64,000 nt of DNA, taken from positions 1 to 64,000 of the forward strand of contig NZ_UAVD01000028.1 in NCBI RefSeq assembly GCF_900460065.1. The letters run 5' to 3'. The notes under the pieces are model-generated. The model did not search any database, had not been told where the DNA came from, and saw only the letters and a list, made by a program, of their open reading frames with translations. This DNA is from Streptomyces griseus (lineage in GTDB: Bacteria > Actinomycetota > Actinomycetes > Streptomycetales > Streptomycetaceae). Made by a program: the position numbers and the translations under genes. Each line of letters starts with the position of its first letter. The first letter of the stretch is position 1. Shown one piece after another: positions 35,619 through 44,755 of the stretch.

Positions 35619-36704
35619 TCAACTCCCCTTGCGCGCCACGTAGTACACGTTCAGGATGTCGCCCTCCACCTCGCGCACCGCCACCTCCCCGAAGCCCGCC
35701 TCCGCCAGCATCCGCAGCGCGGTCTGCCGGCCCCAGACGGTCCCCAGCCCCGCACCGCCCTCGCCGAGCGAGACCGTCATGCAGTAGAAGACGGAGAAGG
35801 TGTAGAGCGCTGGGCCGAGCGGCAGGCCGAGGTTCTCCTCCAGCCTGCTGGAGGCCGCGATGTCGCCCATCAGGAACACCCCGTCGTCCCGCAGCGCACC
35901 GGCGACGGCCGCCAGGGTCTCCGCCGGACGGGCCAGGTCGTGGATCACGTCGAAGGCGGTCACCAGGTCGTACCCGCCGGTCACCCCGGCCGCGTCCGCC
36001 ACCTCGAAGCGCGCGTTCGGCAGGCCCAGCCGCTCCGCCTCGTCCCGGGCCGCCGCGATGCCGCTCCGCGACATGTCCACCCCGGTGAACCGGCCGGCCG
36101 GGAACGCCCGCGCCAGCAGGTTGACCGCGTGCCCCTGGCCCGTCCCGACGTCGAGCACGTCCAGCCCGGCGTCCGAGGCCAGCCGTTCCGGCAGGCCCGG
36201 CACCAGTGGGATGATCGCGTCCACCAGCGCCGCGTCGTACACGCGGGCCGTCTCCTCGGCCTGGAGCTCCTGGAACCTCGGGTACGAGGAGTAGGGCACC
36301 CCGCCCCCGTCCCGGAACGCCGTGACCACCTCGTCCTCGACCAGCCCGATCAGCGCGAGGTCCTGGAGGAAGGAGGCGAGGTTGTCGGGCCCGGCGTCGC
36401 GGCACAGGGAGGCGGCGTGCTCGGGCGGCAGCCGGTACGTGCGGTCCGCCGGGTCGTACACGACGATCCCGCCCACGGTGACCCCGCCGAGCCACTCGCG
36501 CACATAGCGTTCGTGCAGCCCGGCCGCCCCGGCGATCTCCTCGCTGGTCGACGGCGGCAGCCGCGCCATCACGTCGAAGAGCCGCGTCCGGTGCCCGAGG
36601 CTGCACAGATACCCCAGGCAGGAATCGTTCAGCACCCGCACCATCCGGCCGGCGAACTCCTCCTGCCGGGCCGGGTCCCCTGTCCGCCGGATCGTGTGCG
36701 ACAT
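35619..36704 (-). CDS. Class I SAM-dependent methyltransferase with N-terminal winged helix
   Basis: The 361-residue protein has an N-terminal helical/winged-helix region (about 1-100, LFDVMARLPPSTSEEIAGAA), as in Rv2258c-like enzymes. A Rossmann SAM-binding domain follows, with motif I LDVLDVGTGQGHAVN and motif II TAFDVIHDL. The N-domain usually dimerises and covers the active site. The substrate is unknown. The gene stands alone between two plus-strand units. Confidence 0.88.
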   Translation of the reverse strand: MSHTIRRTGDPARQEEFAGRMVRVLNDSCLGYLCSLGHRTRLFDVMARLPPSTSEEIAGAAGLHERYVREWLGGVTVGGIVVYDPADRTYRLPPEHAASLCRDAGPDNLASFLQDLALIGLVEDEVVTAFRDGGGVPYSSYPRFQELQAEETARVYDAALVDAIIPLVPGLPERLASDAGLDVLDVGTGQGHAVNLLARAFPAGRFTGVDMSRSGIAAARDEAERLGLPNARFEVADAAGVTGGYDLVTAFDVIHDLARPAETLAAVAGALRDDGVFLMGDIAASSRLEENLGLPLGPALYTFSVFYCMTVSLGEGGAGLGTVWGRQTALRMLAEAGFGEVAVREVEGDILNVYYVARKGS

Positions 36705-36857
36705 GGCGCCTCCTTCGGAAGGTCACGGCGCGCGGCGGGCATCGCACCCGCTTCGTCCCCGGTCCGCCGCTCGCCGCCGGCCGATGGGTCCACCAAAGAT
36801 TTTACCGCCGTGCACACCCCTTGTGCTGCCCCCGCCGACTGCGCTTCCTTGATCGGC

Positions 36858-38168
36858 ATGGCGGAGACAAGCGCAACCACAGGGACAGGGGAGCCGGCCT
36901 CCCGGCCCCGTCGGTCGAGTTGGAAGTACATCGGGCCCGGCATCGTCGTCGCGGCGACCGGGGTCGGGGCCGGGGACCTGGTCGCGACGCTCATCGCGGG
37001 CAGCAAGTTCGGGTACACCCTGATGTGGGCGGCGGTGATCGGCTGCGTCGTCAAGATCTCGCTCGCCGAGGCGGCCGGCCGCTGGCATCTGGCGACCGGC
37101 AGGACGCTTTTCGACGGGTGGCGCAGCCTGGGCCCCTGGACCACGGTCTACTTCGCGATCTACGTGGTCGTCTGGGGCTTCATCTACGGGGCGACGGCGA
37201 TGTCCTCCAGCGCCCTGCCCATCGTGGCGCTGTTCCCCGACGGTCCCGGGCTGAAGTTCTGGGCGATCGTGACCGGGCTGATCGGGCTGGCCTTCGTCTG
37301 GTTCAACCGGTACGCCGTCTTCGAGAAGGTCATGACGGTCCTGATCGGCATCATGTTCGTGGTGGTCGTGTACGTGGCCGCCCGGGTCGTGCCGGACGTC
37401 GGGGCCTCGTTCGCCGGGCTGCTGCCCGTGCTCCCGGACGGCTCGCTCCTCTACACCCTCGGGCTGATCGGCGGCGTCGGCGGCACGATCACCATGGCCG
37501 CGTACGGGTACTGGGTCAACGCCAAGGGCTGGAGCAACGCCTCCTGGATGAAGGTGATGCGGCTCGACAACCGGGTCGCCTACATCACCACCGGGGTGTT
37601 CGTCGTGGCGATGCTCATCGTCGGCGCCGAGCTGCTGCACGCCTCCCAGGTCGCCCTCACCTCCGGCGACCGGGGCCTGGTCGATCTGGGCGAGGTGCTG
37701 GAGGACCGCTTCGGCACGGGCACCGCCAAGCTGTTCCTGGTGGGCTTCTTCGCCACGTCGTTCTCGTCGCTGATCGGCGTCTGGCACGGGGTCAGCCTGA
37801 TGTTCGCCGACTTCGTGGAGCGGTTCCGGGCCCCGGCGGCCGGTGCGGCGAAGACCGAGGAGCACGAGGGGGCGCGATCCGCCGAGCGCAGGCAGCGGTC
37901 GCTGCCGTTCCGCGCCTACCTCCTGTGGCTGACCTTCCCGCCGATGACCCTCCTCTGGCTGGACGAGCCCTTCGGCCTGGTCATCGCCTACGGGGTGCTC
38001 GGCGCGTTCTTCATGCCGTTCCTCGCCCTGACCCTGCTCTGGCTGCTCAACTCCTCCCGTACGCCCGCGCAATGGCGCAACGGCGTCGTCAGCAACCTGA
38101 TGCTCGCCCTGTCCGGGCTGCTGTTCGTCGTGCTGTGCGTCCAACAGGTGCGCGAACTGCCCTGGTGA
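36858..38168 (+). CDS. Nramp-family transporter, non-canonical
   Basis: The 436-residue membrane protein has about 11 helices and scores by eye as Nramp (SLC11): overall pattern and GPGIVVAATGVGAGD at TM1. The classical TM1 metal motif DPGN reads GVGAGD here, and the TM6 MPHN motif is replaced by AAYGYW, so Mn/Fe transport is doubtful. No clear SD precedes ATG 36858. Its stop codon lies in a sequence that forms an inverted repeat with DNA on the far side of the transposon. Confidence 0.82.
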   Translation: MAETSATTGTGEPASRPRRSSWKYIGPGIVVAATGVGAGDLVATLIAGSKFGYTLMWAAVIGCVVKISLAEAAGRWHLATGRTLFDGWRSLGPWTTVYFAIYVVVWGFIYGATAMSSSALPIVALFPDGPGLKFWAIVTGLIGLAFVWFNRYAVFEKVMTVLIGIMFVVVVYVAARVVPDVGASFAGLLPVLPDGSLLYTLGLIGGVGGTITMAAYGYWVNAKGWSNASWMKVMRLDNRVAYITTGVFVVAMLIVGAELLHASQVALTSGDRGLVDLGEVLEDRFGTGTAKLFLVGFFATSFSSLIGVWHGVSLMFADFVERFRAPAAGAAKTEEHEGARSAERRQRSLPFRAYLLWLTFPPMTLLWLDEPFGLVIAYGVLGAFFMPFLALTLLWLLNSSRTPAQWRNGVVSNLMLALSGLLFVVLCVQQVRELPW

Positions 38169-38188
38169 CGGCCTCGGAGTCCTAGCCC

Positions 38189-38224
38189 GGACACCAGGGA
38201 ACAAGTAACCCATCGGTAGCTATC
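38189..38224. repeat. Left terminal inverted repeat of the Tn3 element
   Basis: The 36 bp begin GGACACCAGGGAACAAGTAA and match the right end at 33 of 36 positions. The resolvase stop codon lies within its inner edge. Confidence 0.88.
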
Positions 38225-38825
38225 TCGGCTTCGTGACCGTGCTCTTCTTCGGTTGGCGTGGGACGGTCCTGGTCTTGTCGAGGTGTCCATACACCGTGGA
38301 GCGGGGCACGCCGAACATGTCGGCGATCTGCTGGACGGTCTTCTCCCGCTCGTCGTAGAGGCGTTGGGCGAGCGCGGCTTGGTCCTCGGTGAGGCGCGGC
38401 CGGCGCCCGCCGACCCGGCCGCGGGCCCGTGCGGAGGCGAGCCCGTCGTTGGTGTTCGCCACGATCAGCTCGCGCTGGAGCTCGGCGAGTACGGACAGCA
38501 TCCCGAACATCGCCCTCCCCTCCATTGTGGACGTATCGATGCCCTGCTCGATGACGTGCAGCCCGATGCTGCGCCCACGCAGCTCGGCGCCGAGGGTCAC
38601 CAGGTGGAGCACGGAGCGGGAGAGTCGGTCGAGCCGGGTGACTTTCAACGTGTCGCCCTCGCGCAGCAGCTGCATGACGAGGTCGAGTTTCGGGCGGGAT
38701 GCCTTCGCGCCGCTCGCCTTGTCGACGTGGATGTGGTCGCGGTCGACGCCGGCCCGCAGCAGTGCGTCGATCTGGTGGTCGGGGTTCTGGTCGGCGGTCG
38801 AGACCCGCGCGTAGCCGATGAGCAT
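38220..38825 (-). CDS. tnpR: Serine resolvase of Tn3 family
   Basis: The 201-residue site-specific recombinase has the catalytic serine S9 in YARVSTADQ, catalytic Arg residues in RLDRLSRS, and a C-terminal helix-turn-helix (QQIADMFGVPRSTVYGHL). It resolves cointegrates at a res site, which should be in 38826-38960. ATG 38825 is the family N-terminus. The last codons overlap the left inverted repeat. Confidence 0.93.
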   Translation of the reverse strand: MLIGYARVSTADQNPDHQIDALLRAGVDRDHIHVDKASGAKASRPKLDLVMQLLREGDTLKVTRLDRLSRSVLHLVTLGAELRGRSIGLHVIEQGIDTSTMEGRAMFGMLSVLAELQRELIVANTNDGLASARARGRVGGRRPRLTEDQAALAQRLYDEREKTVQQIADMFGVPRSTVYGHLDKTRTVPRQPKKSTVTKPR

Positions 38826-38960
38826 GTGTCGGAATCTATCGGCCAGACCGTTCACCGACGTTGATTCCCGACGCGAGTTGCCGACAGTGCCCACCTGCGG
38901 GTTCGTGATCACGGTCACGAGTGTCGGTAGACGGTCGTTTCTCGACACCCGAACGAGGTC
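38826..38960. promoter_or_regulatory. Candidate res site and resolvase/cargo control region
   Basis: The segment holds several TGTCGG or CGACA half-site-like sequences. The clearest pair is TGTCGG...CGACA at about 38930-38955, spaced like a res subsite, and another TGTCGG lies just ahead of the resolvase start. It is proposed from half-site spacing only. Confidence 0.4.
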
Positions 38961-39027
38961 TGAGGAGCGCCAACCTTGCGCGGCTGGGTCCCCTCGGTGC
39001 CGGGCGGCTGGTGCCGGAGTGCACGCC

Positions 39028-39071
39028 TTGCGTAATGGTCGACGTAGAGGACTATAGTGCTAGGCAACTAG
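39028..39071 (+). promoter_or_regulatory. Promoter and CTAG operator of the transposon cargo operon
   Basis: A -35-like TTGCGT (39028-39033) and -10 TATAGT (39053-39058) sit 19 bases apart. CTAG-GCAA-CTAG follows (39060-39071) next to the start of the GntR gene. YtrA-type GntR regulators often bind such sites at or after the transcription start. Confidence 0.45.
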
Positions 39072-39087
39072 ATAAATGGAGGAACCG

Positions 39088-39480
39088 GTGATTGAGTTCC
39101 ACCTGAACAGCCGGTCCGGCCTGTCCCCGTACCAGCAGCTGGTCCAGCAGGTTCGGCATGCACTGCGCCTGGGTCTACTGAAGGAGGGGGACCGGCTGCC
39201 GACCGTCAAGGACGTGGCGAAGCAGATGGCGGTCAACCCGAACACGGTGCTCAAGGCGTACCGGGAGCTGGAGCACGACGGCCTGGTGGCTGCCCGTCCC
39301 GGCGTCGGGACGTTCGTGACCCGGACGCTGGCCGACGGCACGCTCGCCGCGCAGGGACCACTGCGCAAGGAGCTGCAGCGCTGGCTGACCAAGGCCCGCC
39401 TGGCCGGGCTCGACGACGAGAGCATCGAGGCGCTGTTCGTGAGCACGTTTCGTAACGCCGCCGGAGAGGACGTAGCGTGA
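39088..39480 (+). CDS. YtrA-type GntR-family repressor
   Basis: The 130-residue protein has a GntR winged helix (about 8-75, PTVKDVAKQMAVNPNTVLKA) and only a short C-terminal dimerisation helix pair, as in YtrA regulators of ABC operons. GTG 39088 has GGAGG five bases upstream; ATG 39076 lacks an SD. Its stop overlaps the ATPase start as GTGA. It probably autoregulates the operon from a CTAG inverted repeat. It is cargo inside the Tn3 element. Confidence 0.88.
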   Translation: MIEFHLNSRSGLSPYQQLVQQVRHALRLGLLKEGDRLPTVKDVAKQMAVNPNTVLKAYRELEHDGLVAARPGVGTFVTRTLADGTLAAQGPLRKELQRWLTKARLAGLDDESIEALFVSTFRNAAGEDVA

Positions 39481-40373
39481 GCGCTGTCTTGCGAGCCCAG
39501 GGCCTGGGCAAGAGGTACAAGCAGCGCTGGGCGCTGCAGAACTGCGATCTGGACGTCCCGGCCGGCCGGGTGGTGGGCCTGGTCGGCCCCAACGGCGCCG
39601 GCAAGTCGACCTTGTTGAACCTGGCCTCCGGCATGCTGACCCCGACGGCCGGCACCATCGAGGTGTGCGGTGGCCGTCCTGCCGAGGGTGTGGAACAGCT
39701 GGCCAAGGTCGGCTTCGTCGCCCAGGACACCCCGATCTACGCCGCGCTGAGCGTCGCCGACCACCTCGATTTCGGCAAGCGTCTCAACCTGAACTGGGAC
39801 GACGCCGTGGCGCGCGACCGGATTCGTCGCCTCGGTCTGGACCCGAAGCAGCGGGCCGGCAAGCTGTCCGGCGGCCAGCGCGCGCAGCTCGCTCTCACCC
39901 TGGGCATCGCCAAGCGCCCGGAGCTGCTGATCCTGGACGAGCCGGTCGCGGCTCTGGACCCGCTTGCCCGACGGGAGTTCATGCAGGACCTGATGGAGGC
40001 TGTTGCCGAGCACGAGCTGAGCGTCGTGCTCTCCTCCCACCTGGTCTCCGACGTGGAGCGAACCTGCGACTACGTCATCGTCCTGGTCGACTCCCGGGTA
40101 CAGGTGGCCGGCGAGATCGACGACCTGGTCGCCTGCCACCACCGGCTCACCGGACCGCGCCGGGACCCGGGCACGCTCCCGGCCGGTCAGCACGTCATCA
40201 CCGCCAGCCACACCGATCGGCAGACCACTCTCCTGGTGCGTACCGACACCGCGGTCCACGATCCGTCCTGGACCGTCGGCCCGCTCGGTCTGGAAGACAT
40301 CGTCCTGGCCTACATGACCCGGCCCGCCGATGCGGTACGTGACACCCGACCCGCACTGGAGGTACTTCGATGA
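39477..40373 (+). CDS. ABC transporter ATP-binding protein (transposon cargo)
   Basis: The 298-residue ATPase has Walker A GPNGAGKST, signature LSGGQRAQLAL and Walker B ELLILDEP. The C-terminal extension is about 80 residues. It couples with the downstream permease, and both belong to the YtrB/BcrA-like exporter type. GTG 39477 overlaps the gntR stop as GTGA, and its own stop overlaps the permease start as ATGA. The substrate is unknown. Confidence 0.92.
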   Translation: MSAVLRAQGLGKRYKQRWALQNCDLDVPAGRVVGLVGPNGAGKSTLLNLASGMLTPTAGTIEVCGGRPAEGVEQLAKVGFVAQDTPIYAALSVADHLDFGKRLNLNWDDAVARDRIRRLGLDPKQRAGKLSGGQRAQLALTLGIAKRPELLILDEPVAALDPLARREFMQDLMEAVAEHELSVVLSSHLVSDVERTCDYVIVLVDSRVQVAGEIDDLVACHHRLTGPRRDPGTLPAGQHVITASHTDRQTTLLVRTDTAVHDPSWTVGPLGLEDIVLAYMTRPADAVRDTRPALEVLR

Positions 40374-41380
40374 TCTGGCTGACCTGGCGCCAGTTCCGTA
40401 CTCAGGCCGCCGTGATGTTCGCCGCCGTGGCTGCGCTCGCCGCCACCCTCGCGGTTACCGGCCCGCAGCTGGCCGAGCTCTACCGGACGGCCGGCAGCGG
40501 CCTGGTGGACCAGGTCTCCAGTTCGGACCAGACCCTCTACTACACGGGACTGTTGGTCGTGCTCGCCGTGCCGGCGGTCATCGGGATGTTCTGGGGCGCG
40601 CCGCTGATCTCCCGCGAACTGGAGACCGGTACCCACTACCTCGCGTGGAACCAGGGCGTCACCCGCACGCGCTGGCTGGCGACCAAGCTGGGCCTCGGCG
40701 CGGCGGCCTCCATGACCGCCGCCGGACTGACCAGCCTCGCGGTGAGCTGGTGGAGCAGCCCCATCGACCGGGCTGTCAACGGCGGCGGCGCGACGGACAC
40801 GTACTTCCCGCGACTCGACCCCGTGGCCTTCGCCGCACGGGGTGTCGTCCCCATGGCCCACGCTGCCTTCGCCTTCGTCCTGGGCGTCGCCCTCGGCCTG
40901 GTCATCCGCCGCACCCTGCCCGCGATGGCCACTACGTTCGCCCTCTACACCGCCGTCCAGATCGCCGTACCGATGTGGATCCGGTCTCACCTGACGGCCG
41001 CGGACCAGACCATCCTGCCGATCGAGCCCGACGGCGCCCCTATCAGCATCCAGGACGGAGCCAGGCAGATCGTCGCGCACCCCGAAGAAGTGCCCGGGGC
41101 CTGGGTCACCTCCCAGCAGACGCTGAACGCCGCCGGTCAGCCGACCCCGGTGCCGTCGTCCTTCGCCGACTGCCTGCGCACGGAGTCGGGCCCGCCCACC
41201 CTGCAGCAGGTCGACCGCTGCGTCGCCGACCTCGGCGCCCTGGGCTACAAGCAGCAGGTGACGTACCAGCCCGCCGGCAACTTCTGGGCCCTTCAATGGG
41301 CCGAGACCGGGCTCTATCTCGGCCTCGCCCTGGCCCTGACCGGGTTCTGCGCCTGGTGGATCCGCCGCCGAGTGACCTGA
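40370..41380 (+). CDS. ABC transporter permease (transposon cargo)
   Basis: The 336-residue membrane protein has about six helices and a large extracytoplasmic loop (about 200-300) between the fourth or fifth and the last helix. ATG 40370 overlaps the ATPase stop (ATGA). It forms the exporter with the preceding ATPase. A hairpin at 41408-41444 ends the operon. Confidence 0.88.
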   Translation: MIWLTWRQFRTQAAVMFAAVAALAATLAVTGPQLAELYRTAGSGLVDQVSSSDQTLYYTGLLVVLAVPAVIGMFWGAPLISRELETGTHYLAWNQGVTRTRWLATKLGLGAAASMTAAGLTSLAVSWWSSPIDRAVNGGGATDTYFPRLDPVAFAARGVVPMAHAAFAFVLGVALGLVIRRTLPAMATTFALYTAVQIAVPMWIRSHLTAADQTILPIEPDGAPISIQDGARQIVAHPEEVPGAWVTSQQTLNAAGQPTPVPSSFADCLRTESGPPTLQQVDRCVADLGALGYKQQVTYQPAGNFWALQWAETGLYLGLALALTGFCAWWIRRRVT

Positions 41381-41407
41381 CAGGCGCAAGCCCTATTACA
41401 GGAGCAG

Positions 41408-41444
41408 CCGGGAGGGGCAGCCGGGACCCGGCCGCCCCTCCCGG
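41408..41444. terminator. Terminator of the cargo ABC operon
   Basis: An 11-bp stem, 41408-41418 (CCGGGAGGGGC) with 41434-41444, contains a smaller nested CCGGG/CCCGG hairpin. It separates the plus-strand cargo from tnpA on the minus strand. Confidence 0.75.
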
Positions 41445-41543
41445 ACTCGGCAGGGTCCTCTCACCATTCAAGATCAAGCTCGCCGGTATCGGCTGTCCCT
41501 GTGGCCCAAGGCCGGTGCAGGCACCGGCCCGTCGGCACGGGGC

Positions 41544-44529
41544 TCAACTCGGCTCCGCCGGGGCCTGGTCGGAGGCGTCCGCCGGGGTGCGGGGACGGGG
41601 CACTGAGAGAAGCGGCGCGAGGTCGAGTCGCTTGTCCATCTCCAGGCGGAAGGTGCCGTACGGGTTGATGTTGGACCAGAACAGCGCGGTGAGCCCGCGC
41701 CGGTCCTCGTCCGAGAGTTTCTTCGCCCAGGCCGGTTCGGCGAGGACCTGCTGAAGCAGCAGCGTGTTGACGTGCACGAGCGCGGACTGGAGCAGGTGCA
41801 GGGCGAGCATGGAGGTCTCGGCGTGTTCCTTGTCCGGGCCGGTGAGCGCGCCGTCCTTGCCGTAGTGGAGCACGGTGTTCGCCGAGTTCCAGTTCTCCAC
41901 GACCTGGAGCCCGCCGTGGATCTCCCGGCGCAGGCCGGGAGCGGCGAGGTAGTCGCAGGCGAAGACCGTACGGACCGCGCGGCCGAGTTCTTCGAGCGCG
42001 GCGTACGTGGGGTGCTTGGGCCCGCCGCGGGTGAAGCGCCGCAGCACCTGCTCCGCCTCCGCCGTCCCCAGCCGGAGCGCAGTGGCGTACTTGACCATCT
42101 GGTCGTACTGCTGCTCGATCAGGTCCCACCTGATGGCCCGGGTCAGGGAGGCGCCGAGCGCCGGCCAGCCGGGCGGGTCGTCGTCCGGGCGGTACAGGCG
42201 GATACTGCCGATGTTCTTCAGCCGGGGCAGCAGGCGGAAGTTGAGCAGCTCGGTGAAGGCGAACCCGACCACACTCGCGCCATGGGTGTCCACGTAGTTC
42301 GACTCGATCTCGGCGTCCGTGCAGTGCCGCAGCAGTCCCTCGATCATCGCCGCGACCTCGGACGACGAACAGGACTTCAGCTGCGAGTAGATGCAGACGT
42401 TCTTCCGCTCCACGTGCCAGTAGATCATCACGCCGTTGCCGCCGTAGCGTGCGTGGTACTCGGTCATGAAGTTGCTGGACCAGGACCCGAACTTCTTCGA
42501 GTCCGAGGCACACGCGTTGCCCTGCCCCCACCAAGCGGTGTCGCGGGCGGCGAAGGTCGCGTTGACCAGCCGGGTGACGGCAGCGCGGAGGTTGTCGACG
42601 GTGATGAAGTGCCGCCGGATATGGCGCAGAGCGGCTTCACTCTCGCCATGCTCGCCGGTCGCGACGATCGAGCGGATGCCCATGTTGGTGCCCAGTGCGA
42701 ACAGCGCGAGCAGCAGACGGCGCTGGAGGGTGGCCCGGTCGATGCGCTCGTACGCGGCGACGGAGGTGAACTCGTCGGTGAAGCCGGAAAGGAAGTCGGC
42801 GTTCTTCAGCACGTCCAGGAGGTCGAGGACTCCCCATCGGCGTACGACCTCGTCCTTGAGTGCCTGGAGGCCGGTCGGCTCGTCCAGCTTCTCCAGCTTC
42901 GGCACGGTGATCCACGGGTCGCCGTGCCGCGTGGTCACCTTCACCCCGCCCGCCGAGCCGTCCGCGAGCGCCGCCGACAACCTGTCCAGGCCGTCGGTCA
43001 TCCGCTGCTTCAGGCTCGTGATGAACGCCTGCGGGTCCTGGGGCTGGCGGATCGCCGCGTAGTGCACGGTGCGGGCGGCCTCGAAGTCGCCCGGCAGGTC
43101 GTCCTCCGGGTTTCGCCAGCGCAAGGCTCCCTCGACGTAGATCTCCCCGGCGCCGGATCGCGTCCCGCAGCGCGACCAGGACGCACAGCTCGTACGGGAT
43201 GCGTTCGACCTTGCCCTTGTCGTCCACGACGGCCTCGCGCCAGTCCTTGCGTACGACGCCGTCCATCGGCACCGTGTCGCCGGCGTCGTAGAAGCGGGTC
43301 TTGCCGTCGACTTCCGCGTACTTCTCCAGCAGCGCCATCGCGTCCATCACCGGCCGGTAGGCGGTGTTGTTGCACTTGAAGCCCAGCGTCCTCAGCAGCG
43401 GCGGCAGCATCTGCCGGTAGTACGAGCTGTAGGAGGACCGCAGGGTGGTGCGGACCTTGGCCTTGAAGACCTTCTCGTTCGCCTTCGCCTCCGCGACCAG
43501 GTCGCGCAGCGTCTTCTCCCCGACCACCGGGTACAGGGCCTCGCGTACCACGTCGTCGGGCTTGCCGATCGCCGCGTCAGCGAGCTTGAAGAGGATCCCT
43601 TCCTTGCCCCGGACCTTCTTCAACTCCGCGGTGAGCTGCCTCTCCACCCGCCGCTCGGCACGCGCATTGATCTTGTGGACCAGTGCAACCAGCAGCTCCA
43701 CCAGAGCATCGGTGATCTCCGCCTGACGAGAAGAGCACAGGGCCGCGAGCAGTGTGATCCGGGCGTCCTCGGCGGTGTCCCGGAAGTCCGAGGGGTACAT
43801 CTTGATCGCCCTCGACCGCCACCCTGCCAGCAGTTTCTCCGAGCAGTCCGCGAACAGTCCCTCCGGAAGCCCGAGTCTGCGTACGTCGTTCAGCTTGGTG
43901 ATCTCCGTCAGCAGCGAGTCCAGGCCGACCGCGCCGGGATCACGCTTGAGCAAGGCCAGCAGGCCGGCCCCGTCCTCGTTGTCCTCCGCGACCAGCGCAA
44001 GCAGCCGGGCCACCCCGACATCGCCCAGGCGCTCGATGGTCCGGGCACAGAACACCTTCTCCCACCGGTTGCGGGCGGCGACCAGCACCTTCTCGATCCG
44101 GGTCCGGCCCGGCGGCTCGATCTTCCTCGCCCGGCACTCGACCAGCAAGGCCTCCCGCTGCCGGTCCTCCACCAGCTCTACCGGGCACACCTCCACCGCC
44201 AGCCACGCGGTCAGACGCTCCTCGTCGTCCAGCGTCGCAGGCCGGAAGTGCAGAGCTTCCCGGATCTGCTTACGGTGCCGCTTCGCCCCCGCCAGGTCGT
44301 ACTTCGCAAGCTCGGTCGCAGGGACCTTCACCAGGCCGGCAACGTACTCGACGGCGGGCTGCGGGAACTCCTCGATGAACTCCGGGAATCGGCCCTCCAT
44401 CTCGAAGAACTTGAGCATCAGGCAAAAGCCGAGCCGGGTCGGACCAGTCTTGTTCGCCACCAGGTCCCAGTCGCCGTCCACCAGCGTCCAACACGCCACC
44501 ACGTCTTCCGGCGACCACTCCTGCCGCAC
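41544..44529 (-). pseudogene. tnpA: Tn3-family transposase TnpA, single-base frameshift
   Basis: The N-terminal part (DUF4158-like, MRQEWSPEDVV onward) reads from 44529 to about 43150. The C-terminal part continues in another frame from there to 41544. Deleting one C from the run at 43145-43148 restores a 994-codon frame through RRREIYVEGALRW, the normal length for a Tn3 transposase. The catalytic region keeps YVDTHGASVVGFAF (first Asp) and a Glu-bearing KEHAETSMLALHLL. It is either a true lesion or a base-call error. Confidence 0.9.
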
Positions 44530-44618
44530 ACCCGCCCCATTTCATCGCCCCACCCTGGGATTCGCTCGTTCAGCCCAACGAGGCGCATGACGACGAGAAA
44601 CGGGTGGCCTGACCCACT

Positions 44619-44654
44619 GATATCTACCGGTGGGTTACTTGCTCCCTGGTGTCC
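44619..44654. repeat. Right terminal inverted repeat of the Tn3 element
   Basis: The 36 bp end in CCCTGGTGTCC at 44654 and pair with 38189-38224, with three differences. It lies about 90 bp upstream of tnpA. Confidence 0.88.
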
Positions 44655-44699
44655 GAGCTAGGACTACGGGGCCGTGACCGGGCGGTCGCCGGCAGAACG

Positions 44700-44733
44700 C
44701 CGCAGCGCCGCCGGGGGAGCGGCGGCGCTGCGG
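44700..44733. terminator. Terminator of the chitinase gene
   Basis: A perfect 13-bp stem (44700-44712 with 44721-44733) has an 8-base loop. It sits downstream of the chitinase stop codon, between it and the transposon end. Confidence 0.8.
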
Positions 44734-44755
44734 GTTTCCGGGTGGTGCGGTGTCG

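Larger units (their letters stand above)
38189..44654. mobile_element. Tn3-family transposon carrying a GntR/ABC operon
   Basis: The 6.47-kb element is bounded by inverted repeats and holds, in order, a serine resolvase (minus), a candidate res region, gntR-ATPase-permease (plus) and tnpA (minus). The two chromosomal sides have Nramp and chitinase genes running toward each other. No 5-bp target duplication was found; CTAG flanks both ends if three extra outer bases are included. The frameshifted tnpA implies it may no longer be autonomous. Confidence 0.9.

Noticed and set aside
41544..43124. Two separate transposase-related genes
   Set aside because: The two frames join into one standard-length Tn3 transposase by removing a single base.
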